This document shows, piece by piece, positions 57,224 to 64,000 of a DNA stretch of 64,000 bases. The stretch is taken from positions 19,320 through 83,319 of the forward strand of contig CAIZEI010000171.1 of NCBI GenBank assembly GCA_903931945.1, read 5' to 3'. The stretch comes from an uncultured Hyphomicrobiales bacterium. GTDB lineage: Bacteria; Pseudomonadota; Alphaproteobacteria; Rhizobiales; Beijerinckiaceae. Each line of letters begins with the position of its first letter. Within the stretch, counting starts at the first letter, position 1. A program made the position numbers and the translations under genes. The notes below the pieces were generated by a model. The model saw only the letters and a program-made list of their open reading frames with translations, did no database searches and was not told the DNA's origin.

Positions 57224-57724
57224 TCATTGGGGAAACCTTGGTCCGCGCCGGGCTGTCGCCAGCGCATTCGAAAGGTCTGTTGCAAGATCTGTTCGCGCGC
57301 GCGGACCCAGAAACCGGGCGACTTCCACCCGCCGGTCGCGTGAGACCAGATCGAGCCGCGTGACGCCATAGTCCTCAACTTCCTCCCGCTCGACCCGGGT
57401 AAAAACCGGGTTGAAGCGCCACTCGCGCCGGGCCCCGCGCGCGCTGACCTTTTCGAGCCGCAACTCCAGCGACGTCACCAGAATATCCTCGTAGGCGCGG
57501 GCGGCCAGAAAATTCACATGAAACGCCATGTACAACAGCAGAACGTCCAGCCCCATGAAGCCGGCCACCGGCCAGGCGCCCAGAACCACGAAGGGGACGC
57601 TGGATATGCAGCCGCAGAGGCAAAAGACGATCATCAAAAGGCGGAAGCCCCGCCGGTCAAGCGAACGGTGCGGGACAATCCGCCGCGCCAGAATCGCGCT
57701 GTCGTAACTGCTGGGTTCGGCCAT
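57224..57724 (-). CDS. DUF2244 domain-containing membrane protein
   Basis: 166 residues. 'AILARRIVPHRSLDRRGFRLLM' split at 10-31 precedes two membrane helices (about 28-48 and 51-70), and 'WRFNPVFTRVEREEVEDYGVTRLDLVSRDRRVEVARFL' in pieces is the cytoplasmic DUF2244 part. The gene stands divergent to nth, an arrangement seen in many alphaproteobacteria. Function unknown. Confidence 0.9.
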   Translation of the reverse strand: MAEPSSYDSAILARRIVPHRSLDRRGFRLLMIVFCLCGCISSVPFVVLGAWPVAGFMGLDVLLLYMAFHVNFLAARAYEDILVTSLELRLEKVSARGARREWRFNPVFTRVEREEVEDYGVTRLDLVSRDRRVEVARFLGPRARTDLATDLSNALATARRGPRFPQ

Positions 57725-57770
57725 GCTCCTCGCCCCTTGCCCATGAAGGCTGCGTCACTATAACAATCTC

Positions 57771-58490
57771 ATGTCAAAGGAAAAGCCCGTCCCGCGCATC
57801 GCCGCCAAATCCGCGTCCGTGAAGGTCAAAACCGCACGCGGCAAAAAGCGGCGCGTATCGGCGGATATCGTACGCAAGATTTTCACACGCTTCCAGGCGG
57901 CCAATGCCGAGCCGAAGGGAGAGCTGGAACACGTCAACGTTTTCACCTTGCTGGTGGCGGTGGTGCTTTCAGCGCAGGCGACCGATGTTGGCGTCAACAA
58001 GGCGACGCGCGCGCTGTTCCAGATCGCTGACAGCCCGGCAAAAATGCTCGCGCTGGGCGAGGAAAAAGTTCGCGATCACATCAAGACGATCGGGTTGTTC
58101 CGCGCCAAGGCGAAAAATGTCATCGCGCTGTCAGAAAAGCTGCTGACGGAATTTGGCGGCGAGGTTCCGCACACGCGCGCGGAACTCGAAACCCTGCCGG
58201 GAGTCGGCCGCAAAACCGCCAATGTCGTGCTCAACATGGCGTTCGGCGAGCCCACAATTGCGGTCGATACGCATCTCTTTCGCGTGGCCAACCGTATTCC
58301 GCTGGCGCCGGGCAAAACGCCGCTGGAAGTTGAGCTCGGACTTGAAAAAATCGTTCCACCGGAATTCCGGCGCCATGCGCATCACTGGCTGATTCTGCAC
58401 GGGCGCTATATCTGCAAGGCGCGCAAACCCGAATGCGCGCGCTGCCTGATTGCCGACCTTTGCCAGTCGCCGGAAAAGATTTTGGTCTGA
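57771..58490 (+). CDS. nth: Endonuclease III
   Basis: 239 residues, a bifunctional DNA glycosylase/AP lyase for oxidised pyrimidines. The helix-hairpin-helix 'LPGVGRKTANVVLNMAFG' carries the catalytic Lys, 'AVDTHLFRVANR' the catalytic Asp, and four C-terminal Cys ('CKARKPECARCLIADLC') bind the iron-sulfur cluster. The first 30 residues are basic and not conserved. Converges on the bicupin gene. Confidence 0.95.
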   Translation: MSKEKPVPRIAAKSASVKVKTARGKKRRVSADIVRKIFTRFQAANAEPKGELEHVNVFTLLVAVVLSAQATDVGVNKATRALFQIADSPAKMLALGEEKVRDHIKTIGLFRAKAKNVIALSEKLLTEFGGEVPHTRAELETLPGVGRKTANVVLNMAFGEPTIAVDTHLFRVANRIPLAPGKTPLEVELGLEKIVPPEFRRHAHHWLILHGRYICKARKPECARCLIADLCQSPEKILV

Positions 58491-58492
58491 GA

Positions 58493-59617
58493 TCAGCGCC
58501 TGGCCGGAAAAAACCTGTCCATCCGCTGCTCAACGCCATTTTTGCGGCAGGCTTCCAGAAACATCTCGTGGATGCGAGGATCCTGATCCTCATATTCGAT
58601 CTGGTCGCCGCCCAGTTTCACGCTGGTCGATGTCGCCACAGCTGCGCCGCCTTTGCCGTCTGTCGTGCCGCCAGAGGCCCGCCGCATACCCTCTGTAAAG
58701 GGATAGCGAATGCCGCCGACCGCTGTTGCAAAATAACGCGCCGGTCTTTGGCTCGTGTTGAAATGCTGATGGAATTGCTGATTGGCGGGCGGGAACACCA
58801 TGCCATGCTTCCAGTCGATGCGGCGAAACTCCTTTTCGCCATCGAGCCAAAGCAACGAATAACCAGACCCCGAAACGCACATGACATGCACGCCATTGTG
58901 ATGCTTGTGCGCTTTCTTGTAAGTCCCGACGGGCATTTCCGAGATATGCGCGTGCATGATGCCATTGGCCAGCACAAACATGATATTGGTCGATCCGCCG
59001 CCGCGTTCGTTCCATGCGTGCAATTCGAGCGCGTCGAGATCGGGAACGAAGTTGGTTTCCCACATATGGTTGCCGGGCCGCACCATATGAAGGTCGCCCT
59101 TGCCTTCGTAATATTCTTCCTTGCCGATACGCGCCTGAAATACGTAATCGTTATTGAAGATGAAATTCTCATCGACGAAGGCGTTCAATTTCATTGGCAG
59201 ATCGGTTGTGCTGGACAGAAGCGCGCGCTCTCTGCCGCTGGCGTTGAAATGCCGGTATCTGGCGTTCAGCGGTATGGCGAACATGCCGCGTGGGCCCCAT
59301 TCGAAACTGCGCTTGGTTCCATCAGGAAATTCAAGCTGGGTCGAACCATGGCCTTCCAGCACATAGATGACCTCCTCGTAGAGATGGCGTTGCGGCGAGG
59401 TCGATCCGCCGGGTGGGATATCGAGAACGAACAAGGTCGCGAAATCTCCGCGTCCCTTCAGATGGCAGACAGCAGCCTTGACGCCATAGCGATCCCACAT
59501 TCTCGTTTCAAGACCGATGAGATAGGCGTAGTAGCCTTCATGAACGAGCAAACCTTCCTTCTTGACCCAGTCGAGATAGGGGTCGATGCCATAACGAGGT
59601 ACGGGTTGCTGGCTCAT
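58493..59617 (-). CDS. Bicupin domain-containing protein
   Basis: 374 residues with two cupin folds: the first near 75-135 ('TSPQRHLYEEVIYVLEGHGSTQL' in pieces) and the second near 230-300 ('AHKHHNGVHVMCVSGSGYSLLW' in pieces), both with His/Glu candidates for metal binding. The layout resembles gentisate 1,2-dioxygenase-like and ethylene-forming-type bicupins, but key residues cannot be assigned with certainty. ATG 59617 follows GAGGAAA by three bases. Substrate unknown. Confidence 0.78.
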   Translation of the reverse strand: MSQQPVPRYGIDPYLDWVKKEGLLVHEGYYAYLIGLETRMWDRYGVKAAVCHLKGRGDFATLFVLDIPPGGSTSPQRHLYEEVIYVLEGHGSTQLEFPDGTKRSFEWGPRGMFAIPLNARYRHFNASGRERALLSSTTDLPMKLNAFVDENFIFNNDYVFQARIGKEEYYEGKGDLHMVRPGNHMWETNFVPDLDALELHAWNERGGGSTNIMFVLANGIMHAHISEMPVGTYKKAHKHHNGVHVMCVSGSGYSLLWLDGEKEFRRIDWKHGMVFPPANQQFHQHFNTSQRPARYFATAVGGIRYPFTEGMRRASGGTTDGKGGAAVATSTSVKLGGDQIEYEDQDPRIHEMFLEACRKNGVEQRMDRFFPARR

Positions 59618-60030
59618 GTTTTCCTCCGTCGCGGTTTATTGAAGCGATATTCGGCGGATCGTTGTCCATGGTCAAGACGCGTTCGCAGATTTCATAGACA
59701 GGACGCGGAGGCGGAAACAAGAACACATCGCCACCGCGAGTCCTTGTTGTGCGCGCTATGACATGCGGCGCGCCTTCTGCATGATGGAGCTCGACGCCAA
59801 CACTTTGAATATCGTCCACCGCCGCCGCGATCTTCTTGCGAATTTCTTGCGATATACGGCGAGGCGGCCAATGCGGTGAAGGTGGTCAGACAAGTATTCG
59901 GGCAAAAGGTCCGGCGTGGGATCGGCCCTCCGCCAACGTTTGCGGACAATGTCGCGCGGACCCGGCAAGGAAAGCCCGTCGGCGCGCCGTCGCCGCCGTC
60001 AGCCCCGGGTTTGAATGGAGCCGGAGCCAT
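59618..60030. other. Gene-poor stretch, possible remnant coding sequence
   Basis: 413 bases. All three minus frames are partly open (for example 'EIRKKIAAAVDDIQSVGVEL' and 'HLHRIGRLAVYRKKFARRS' are in different frames), but none has a start, ribosome-binding site and consistent coding pattern. A decayed gene with frameshifts is possible, chance is as likely. Confidence 0.3.
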
Positions 60031-60050
60031 ACCTTGATCAGGATCAAGGT
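60031..60050 (+). promoter_or_regulatory. FixK/FNR-type anaerobox
   Basis: Perfect 9-bp dyad ACCTTGATC/GATCAAGGT around two bases, containing TTGAT-N4-ATCAA (60034-60047), the exact consensus for FNR, FixK and related regulators. Its centre is about 60 bases before the ATG of the 39-residue gene, so a class II promoter (centre at -41.5) would start near 60082. This predicts induction of that gene at low oxygen. Confidence 0.78.
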
Positions 60051-60100
60051 CTAGCTCCGCAGACCGGAGTTCCATTCGCGCGTGAATTCTGGAGGGTTCA

Positions 60101-60220
60101 ATGAGCGGGACTGAAATTCTGATTCTTGTCGGCATCGTTGCCGTGTTTGGCGCCTTTGCTGCGACAGTCGTTTGGGCTGATCTTTATACAGAAGACGTCC
60201 GCAACTCGCGCAAGTCGTAG
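60101..60220 (+). CDS. 39-residue single-span membrane protein, FixK/FNR-box controlled
   Basis: A short frame with a strong site GGAGGG five bases before ATG. Residues 5-26 ('EILILVGIVAVFGAFAATVV') form one membrane helix; the tail 'DLYTEDVRNSRKS' is polar and would be cytoplasmic if the positive-inside rule holds. The anaerobox 60 bases upstream and the good ribosome-binding site argue for a real gene. Small membrane proteins of this kind often stabilise oxidase or transporter complexes, but no partner is adjacent, so the function is unknown. Confidence 0.72.
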   Translation: MSGTEILILVGIVAVFGAFAATVVWADLYTEDVRNSRKS

Positions 60221-60274
60221 CCACGGTTGCTCCTGACGACAGCGGCGCGACACACGCACAAGCGGGGCGGCGTT

Positions 60275-61408
60275 TTATCGCGCATCGATGTGATGCGGCG
60301 CATCGCCGGTCGAGAGTTCCGCTCCATGCCAACGGAAACTGTCGTCCGCCCAGGCAGCGCACCACAGCGCAGGCAGCGTAAAATCCCGAAGCACTGAAGC
60401 GAGCATGTAACGCCAGGTCAAAGGCCAGCCGCAGAGGCGCGCCAGCAACGCCTCGCTCGCAAACCACGCGAAGAAGAGCACGCCAAGCCCGGTCGCCAAT
60501 GGCCAGTCAAATCCATAGGCGGCAATCGCGAATGCAATCGCTGCAGGGAAAAACCCCAGAACGATTTCAGGAGCGTAATGATACGGGAACGTCGCGCGCC
60601 GCAACCGCGCCCAACGCACCTGTCGCGACCAGACGCCGCTGGCGCTCCGCTGCCCCACCGGCTGCGCAAAGGGAGGCGCTGCGAGACGCACTCTGTGCCC
60701 CTGCGCGCGCGTCACAGTGGTCAACGCGGCGTCTTCCGCAGGCTCGTCCGCCAGCGCCGACAAACCCCGCTCCCGCAGCAGCGAGCGATGCAGGAACAAC
60801 GTTTTGCCCTGGCAAAACCCCATCCCCAGCGCGTCCACCGCATATTGCCAGCGGGCCTCGAATGTATTCAGAAAGGCGCATTCGAATTCGCCCCAGAAGC
60901 CCTCCGGCTCTGTCCCCAGCGGGGGCGCCGACACAACGCCAACGCCGGGCGACAAAGCAGCCCGTATACGGGTCAAATAGTCTTTGGGCGTCAAAAGATT
61001 GCTGTCGGCAAAGCAAATCCAGTCATATCGGGCTTCACGCCAGCCCTTGACCATGTTGTTGAGCTTGGGATTGGCGCCAATGCGATCGGCGCCCACCAGC
61101 AAGCGAGCATCGACATCTGGATGTTTCGCCATGGCCTCTTCGACCAGAGGGATCACGGGATCCTTTGCGTCAGCGACACAGAATAAAACTTCATAGCCTG
61201 GATAGGCAATCTCAAGCGCAGCGGCGAGCGTCGCCCGGCTATGGCTTTCGATTCCCTTCAGCGGGCGCACCAGCGAAATGCCCTGCGCCGATGGGGACGG
61301 CGGCTCAGCTTTGCGCGAACGGCATCGAAGCGCCGCCAGCGCTAAACTAGCGAACTGCCCCAGAGTCAGAACAACCGCAGCGACGGCGGCAGTTTGAGCA
61401 ATTATCAT
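60275..61408 (-). CDS. Glycosyltransferase family 2/21, ceramide-glucosyltransferase-like
   Basis: 377 residues. N-terminal membrane helix (about 5-27), then a GT-A domain with 'GISLVRPLKGIE' near 44, 'FCVADAKDP' (D1), 'WICFADSNLL' (D2), 'EPAEDAALTTVTRAQGH' (D3) and RQVRW (the (Q/R)xxRW acceptor motif), and two to three C-terminal helices. This is the ceramide glucosyltransferase pattern; HpnI of hopanoid clusters is a relative but no hopanoid genes are here. Beside plcP and btaB it probably makes a glycolipid on diacylglycerol or ceramide. Confidence 0.82.
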   Translation of the reverse strand: MIIAQTAAVAAVVLTLGQFASLALAALRCRSRKAEPPSPSAQGISLVRPLKGIESHSRATLAAALEIAYPGYEVLFCVADAKDPVIPLVEEAMAKHPDVDARLLVGADRIGANPKLNNMVKGWREARYDWICFADSNLLTPKDYLTRIRAALSPGVGVVSAPPLGTEPEGFWGEFECAFLNTFEARWQYAVDALGMGFCQGKTLFLHRSLLRERGLSALADEPAEDAALTTVTRAQGHRVRLAAPPFAQPVGQRSASGVWSRQVRWARLRRATFPYHYAPEIVLGFFPAAIAFAIAAYGFDWPLATGLGVLFFAWFASEALLARLCGWPLTWRYMLASVLRDFTLPALWCAAWADDSFRWHGAELSTGDAPHHIDAR

Positions 61409-61467
61409 GAAGGATCGCTAACGCTCATTGATGTCGAAGATATGACAATTAACAACTGTTTGCGCAA

Positions 61468-61485
61468 GCGTCATCAAACCGAAAC
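61468..61485 (+). promoter_or_regulatory. Weak PHO-box-like sequence upstream of plcP
   Basis: GCGTCAT-CAAA-CCGAAAC fits the 7-4-7 layout of a PhoB box (CTGTCAT-N4-CTGTCAT) but with several mismatches in the second half. Location 38 bases before plcP is apt. Offered only as a candidate. Confidence 0.2.
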
Positions 61486-61522
61486 GAGAATCAGTCAATG
61501 ACCGCGCGAGAACTCTATTGGG

Positions 61523-62341
61523 ATGGTCCACGTGATCGACGACATAGCAACCGAGCGGGTCAAGACGCTTTTCATATCGGATGTGCATCTGGGCACGCGC
61601 GGTTGCCAGGCCGGGTCCCTGCTTGCATTTCTCAAACACTATGAAGCGCAAACCATTTTTCTCGTCGGGGATATTATCGATGGCTGGCGGCTCAAGGCCG
61701 CCTGGCACTGGCCCGCGCAGCACAATGTCGTCTTGCAAAAGCTCCTTCGGAAGGCGCGAAAGGGCGCGCGCATCGTCTATATTCCCGGCAATCACGATGA
61801 GTTTCTCCGCGGTTATGCCGGTGAAAATTTTGGCGGCATCGAACTCGCCGAGGAGGCCCTTTACCAGATGGCTGACGGTCGCACGGCGCTCATCCTGCAC
61901 GGCGACAAGTTCGACACGGTTGTCCGCAACATGCAATGGCTCGCGCATCTGGGCGACTGGGCCTATGACGCAGCGATATTCATCAATCGCTATCTGAACT
62001 TCGTTCGCCGGCAGTTCGGCCTGCCCTACTGGTCCTTTTCCGCTGCGGCCAAGGCAAAGGTAAAACAGGCGGTGAATTTTATCGGCGACTTCGAAAATGC
62101 GGTCATCGCAGACGCGCGGCATCAAGGCGCCGACGTCGTGATCTGCGGGCACATCCACCACGCGACGATCCGCCAGATGGACGGCGTCACCTATATGAAT
62201 TGCGGCGACTGGGTGGAATCGCGCACGGCGATCGCCGAACATTTTGACGGACGGCTCGAGCTGATTCGCTGGAATGACGCGGTGGCGCAGCAAGCTACGG
62301 CGCTGTCGCCCATTGCTCAAGAACTTCAACCGGCAGCCTGA
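61523..62341 (+). CDS. plcP: PlcP-type phospholipase C (UDP-2,3-diacylglucosamine diphosphatase family)
   Basis: 272 residues of the calcineurin-like metallophosphoesterases. Motifs: DVHLG from Asp-20, 'LVGDIIDGW' near 47-55, 'IPGNHDEFLRGY' near 91-102, 'ILHGDKFD' and 'ICGHIHHATIR'. The family includes UDP-2,3-diacylglucosamine hydrolases, but the 'WHWPAQHNVVLQKLLRKARKG' text and its placement beside a GT4 enzyme and btaB are those of PlcP, the phosphate-starvation phospholipase C that releases diacylglycerol in rhizobia and marine bacteria. Its 3' end overlaps the facing GT4 gene by 16 bases. Confidence 0.82.
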   Translation: MVHVIDDIATERVKTLFISDVHLGTRGCQAGSLLAFLKHYEAQTIFLVGDIIDGWRLKAAWHWPAQHNVVLQKLLRKARKGARIVYIPGNHDEFLRGYAGENFGGIELAEEALYQMADGRTALILHGDKFDTVVRNMQWLAHLGDWAYDAAIFINRYLNFVRRQFGLPYWSFSAAAKAKVKQAVNFIGDFENAVIADARHQGADVVICGHIHHATIRQMDGVTYMNCGDWVESRTAIAEHFDGRLELIRWNDAVAQQATALSPIAQELQPAA

Positions 62342-63468
62342 AGAACGTCTTCTGGAATTGTCAGCCCGATCGCCTGCGATACGATCGTCAGAAATCCGTG
62401 AGCGCTTTTGCGCATGGTGTGGCGAGCGCCAAATGCGCGGCATTTGTCGCGCGGAATATCAAGGGCGGCGAGCGCCGCGCGCTGCAGATCGGCGTCAAGC
62501 GCGCCACAACCCGAATCGCCGAGGATATCGCGCGGTCCCGCGACCGGAAATGCAGCGACAGGCAGACCGGCCGCCAGCGCCTCCAGCACCACAAGTCCGA
62601 ATGTGTCCGTGAGACTGGGAAAGACGAAAGCGTCGGCGCCGCCATATGCGGCGGCAAGTTCGGCGCCTTCAAGGCGCCCCAGAAACCTGGCTTCTGGAAA
62701 GAGGCTCTGAAGCTGCCGCCGCGCGGGACCATCGCCGACGACGACTTTCGTGCCGGGCAAATTCAGGGACAAGAAAGCGTCTATGTTTTTTTCGACGGCA
62801 ATACGTCCGACATACAAGAATATCGGGCGAGGCCAGTCGAAATCCGCTGCAGCCTGACCCGCAAAGCCCTGCACGGGAACGCCACGTCGCCACAAAACCA
62901 GTTTGTTGAAACCGCGTCCGGCAAGCTCGGACTGCAGCGTTTCTGTCGACACCATCGTTGCAGCGGCGGCATTGTGGAAATGCCGCAAAACCGCATAGCT
63001 CCAGGACAGCGGAACGGGCGCGCGCGCGGCGATATATTCGGGAAACCGCGTATGGTAGCAGGTCGTAAACCGCCGCCCCGCGCGCAGACAGTGCCGCCGC
63101 GCCATGAAACCGATCGGACCTTCGGTTGCGATATGGACAGCGTCGGGTCGGTGACGCTCGATCTCGCGCGCAATGCGATTTGGCGAAGGCGCCGCCAGAC
63201 GCAGCGAGGGGTAGCTTGGCATCGGAAACGTCGGAAAGCCATTCGGCGTCAGCATCACGGTTTCAACGCCCATGGCGTTCAGTTCGTCCGCCAGCCATTC
63301 GATTGTGCGCGCGACCCCATTAACCTGCGGTGGGCAGGCGTCGGTCGCGATCAGAATACGCGGCGGTCTGGCAAGATCACGCCCTCGCCGCGCGTTGTCC
63401 GCCGCCATATCCAGCGAGATCGGCGCCGCGATCCGGCGATTGCGTGCCAACCCGGGCGCCAATTCCAT
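62326..63468 (-). CDS. GT4-family glycosyltransferase (Agt-like, diacylglycerol glycosyltransferase)
   Basis: About 380 residues. N-terminal half 'RILIATDACPPQVNGVARTI' and 'HYHTRFPEY'-like text near 130; C-terminal half with 'ILYVGRIAVEKNIDAFLSL'-like segment and the GT4 E(x7)E region 'FPSLTDTFGLVVLEALAAGLP'. In plcP clusters the enzyme of this type (Agt) adds sugars to diacylglycerol. AAGGAG nine bases before ATG 63468 supports that start; it overlaps the end of btaB by 92 bases. Confidence 0.82.
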   Translation of the reverse strand: MELAPGLARNRRIAAPISLDMAADNARRGRDLARPPRILIATDACPPQVNGVARTIEWLADELNAMGVETVMLTPNGFPTFPMPSYPSLRLAAPSPNRIAREIERHRPDAVHIATEGPIGFMARRHCLRAGRRFTTCYHTRFPEYIAARAPVPLSWSYAVLRHFHNAAAATMVSTETLQSELAGRGFNKLVLWRRGVPVQGFAGQAAADFDWPRPIFLYVGRIAVEKNIDAFLSLNLPGTKVVVGDGPARRQLQSLFPEARFLGRLEGAELAAAYGGADAFVFPSLTDTFGLVVLEALAAGLPVAAFPVAGPRDILGDSGCGALDADLQRAALAALDIPRDKCRAFGARHTMRKSAHGFLTIVSQAIGLTIPEDVLQAAG

Positions 63469-64000
63469 GTTCGCCATCTCCTTCGCGCGTTCCTTTAGCG
63501 ACAACGACCGCGTGAATCGCGTAGCCGCGAAAACTCTTGATTATGCGATGCGTCATGGCGCGGCGCGCTGTCGCCAGCTCCAGTTCAGTTTCAAGATCGA
63601 GCCTCGGCGTAACCGAAAATGCTCCGAGCCATTTGTTGACGCCGACGCCAAACCACGTCGGCAGCTCGCCGAAATCGCCGAAATCGACGATGTGAAGCGA
63701 TCCGGACGGAGCGACAAAGCCAAGGCCGTGGTTCAGCGCCTCTCGCCATGGCGGTATCATCGAAAGCGCGTATGAAATAAAAACCCGATCGAAAGTCGCT
63801 GTTCCGAACAGTGCGACCGGATCGAAATTGGCGGCATCGCCGCAGGCGACCGTGATGCGATCAGCCAGACCTTGCTTGCGAATGGACTGGCGCGCGGTGG
63901 TCAGCATCTGTTCGGAAACATCGATCCCGAAAAACTGCGCTTGCGGATAGGCCTTTGCGGCAAGTGTCAGATTTCGCGCAGTGCCGCAGCCGATTTCCAG
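63377..64000 (-). CDS. btaB: BtaB-like diacylglyceryl-homoserine N-methyltransferase, 5'-truncated
   Basis: The frame is open to the right edge, so the N-terminus is missing. Visible are motif I 'LEIGCGTARN' in the first residues, 'FFGIDVSEQMLTTAR', 'DRVFISYALSMIPPWREAL' and 'HIVDFGDFGELPTWF'. This pattern and the neighbourhood match BtaB, which trimethylates the headgroup of the betaine lipid DGTS after BtaA; btaA would be expected beyond the window edge. The conserved part ends at 'HAVVVAKG'; about 45 extra C-terminal residues are translated from DNA that also encodes the start of the next gene. Confidence 0.8.
   Translation of the reverse strand: MEIGCGTARNLTLAAKAYPQAQFFGIDVSEQMLTTARQSIRKQGLADRITVACGDAANFDPVALFGTATFDRVFISYALSMIPPWREALNHGLGFVAPSGSLHIVDFGDFGELPTWFGVGVNKWLGAFSVTPRLDLETELELATARRAMTHRIIKSFRGYAIHAVVVAKGTREGDGEHGIGARVGTQSPDRGADLAGYGGGQRAARA

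Noticed and set aside
59538..60135. Overlapping minus-strand frames of 70-147 codons
   Set aside because: No start site with ribosome binding, frames conflict and one crosses the anaerobox; kept only as a possible remnant.

Overview
The window looks like a chromosomal segment of an alphaproteobacterium, most likely order Hyphomicrobiales (Rhizobiales); the family cannot be fixed from sequence alone. The basis is high GC, nearly continuous open frames, gene pairs typical of that order (DUF2244 divergent from nth; thioredoxin-fold CnoX, LON-domain protein and Trm112; bdhA with patatin; PlcP with a GT4 enzyme and BtaB), several orphan TctC-type binding proteins, an alphaproteobacterial-style heat-shock promoter at dnaK and a FixK/FNR-type box. 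I see no rRNA, CRISPR array, insertion sequence or prophage. One tRNA (Gly, anticodon GCC) is present.

Layout. 1-5.6 kb: a truncated TctC-type protein, then a leftward hydantoinase/oxoprolinase pair (hyuA, hyuB) with a Pht5-like binding protein. 6.0-10.4 kb: a leftward sulfonate-utilisation operon (small protein-ssuA-ssuD-ssuC-ssuB) in which ssuC has a one-base frameshift in a homopolymer and ssuD an in-frame amber codon. Its upstream region can be read as a promoter, a Cys-containing 35-codon leader ORF and mutually exclusive hairpins, which looks like an attenuator. 10.7-16.4 kb: two subunits of a gluconate-dehydrogenase-like flavoenzyme, pdeM, a hydrolase, an MDR oxidoreductase and a DUF1330 protein. 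16.7-22.5 kb: an apparent catabolic operon (two TctC-type proteins, a TPP enzyme, a deacetylase) facing an enolase-superfamily enzyme. 22.6-31.8 kb: nadE, a lytic transglycosylase, an aromatic hydroxylase, tRNA-Gly, the cnoX/LON/Trm112 operon, an OpgG/OpgD-type glucan protein and a methyltransferase. 32-37 kb: two more binding proteins, an orphan Rieske oxygenase and a Phd/PemK-like pair. 37-49.8 kb: Lhr-type helicase, CoA-transferase, DUF1223, bdhA-patatin, a His-rich PadR regulator with clear operators, an MFS permease, an NHL-repeat protein, an RMD1 protein and a PmtA-like methyltransferase. 49.8-53.8 kb: dnaK and dnaJ with an mntA-hepT toxin-antitoxin pair between them. 54-59.6 kb: a secreted hypothetical, a PEBP protein, an AraC-MGMT fusion, an Ivy-type lysozyme inhibitor, DUF2244, nth and a bicupin. 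60-64 kb: a FixK/FNR box in front of a 39-residue membrane protein, then a GT21-like glycosyltransferase, plcP, a GT4 glycosyltransferase and a 5'-truncated btaB.

How the genes fit together. The right end reads as a phosphorus-sparing membrane-remodelling module: PlcP removes phospholipid headgroups to give diacylglycerol, and the glycosyltransferases and BtaB build glycolipids and betaine lipids on it. The left third is geared to scavenging organic compounds. The most unusual arrangement is dnaK-terminator-mntA-hepT-dnaJ, where the dnaJ start codon lies one base after the hepT stop, so synthesis of a core co-chaperone may be tied to a toxin-antitoxin transcript. Second is the putative Cys-responsive leader ahead of a decaying ssu operon. 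Third is the 39-residue membrane protein behind a perfect anaerobox.
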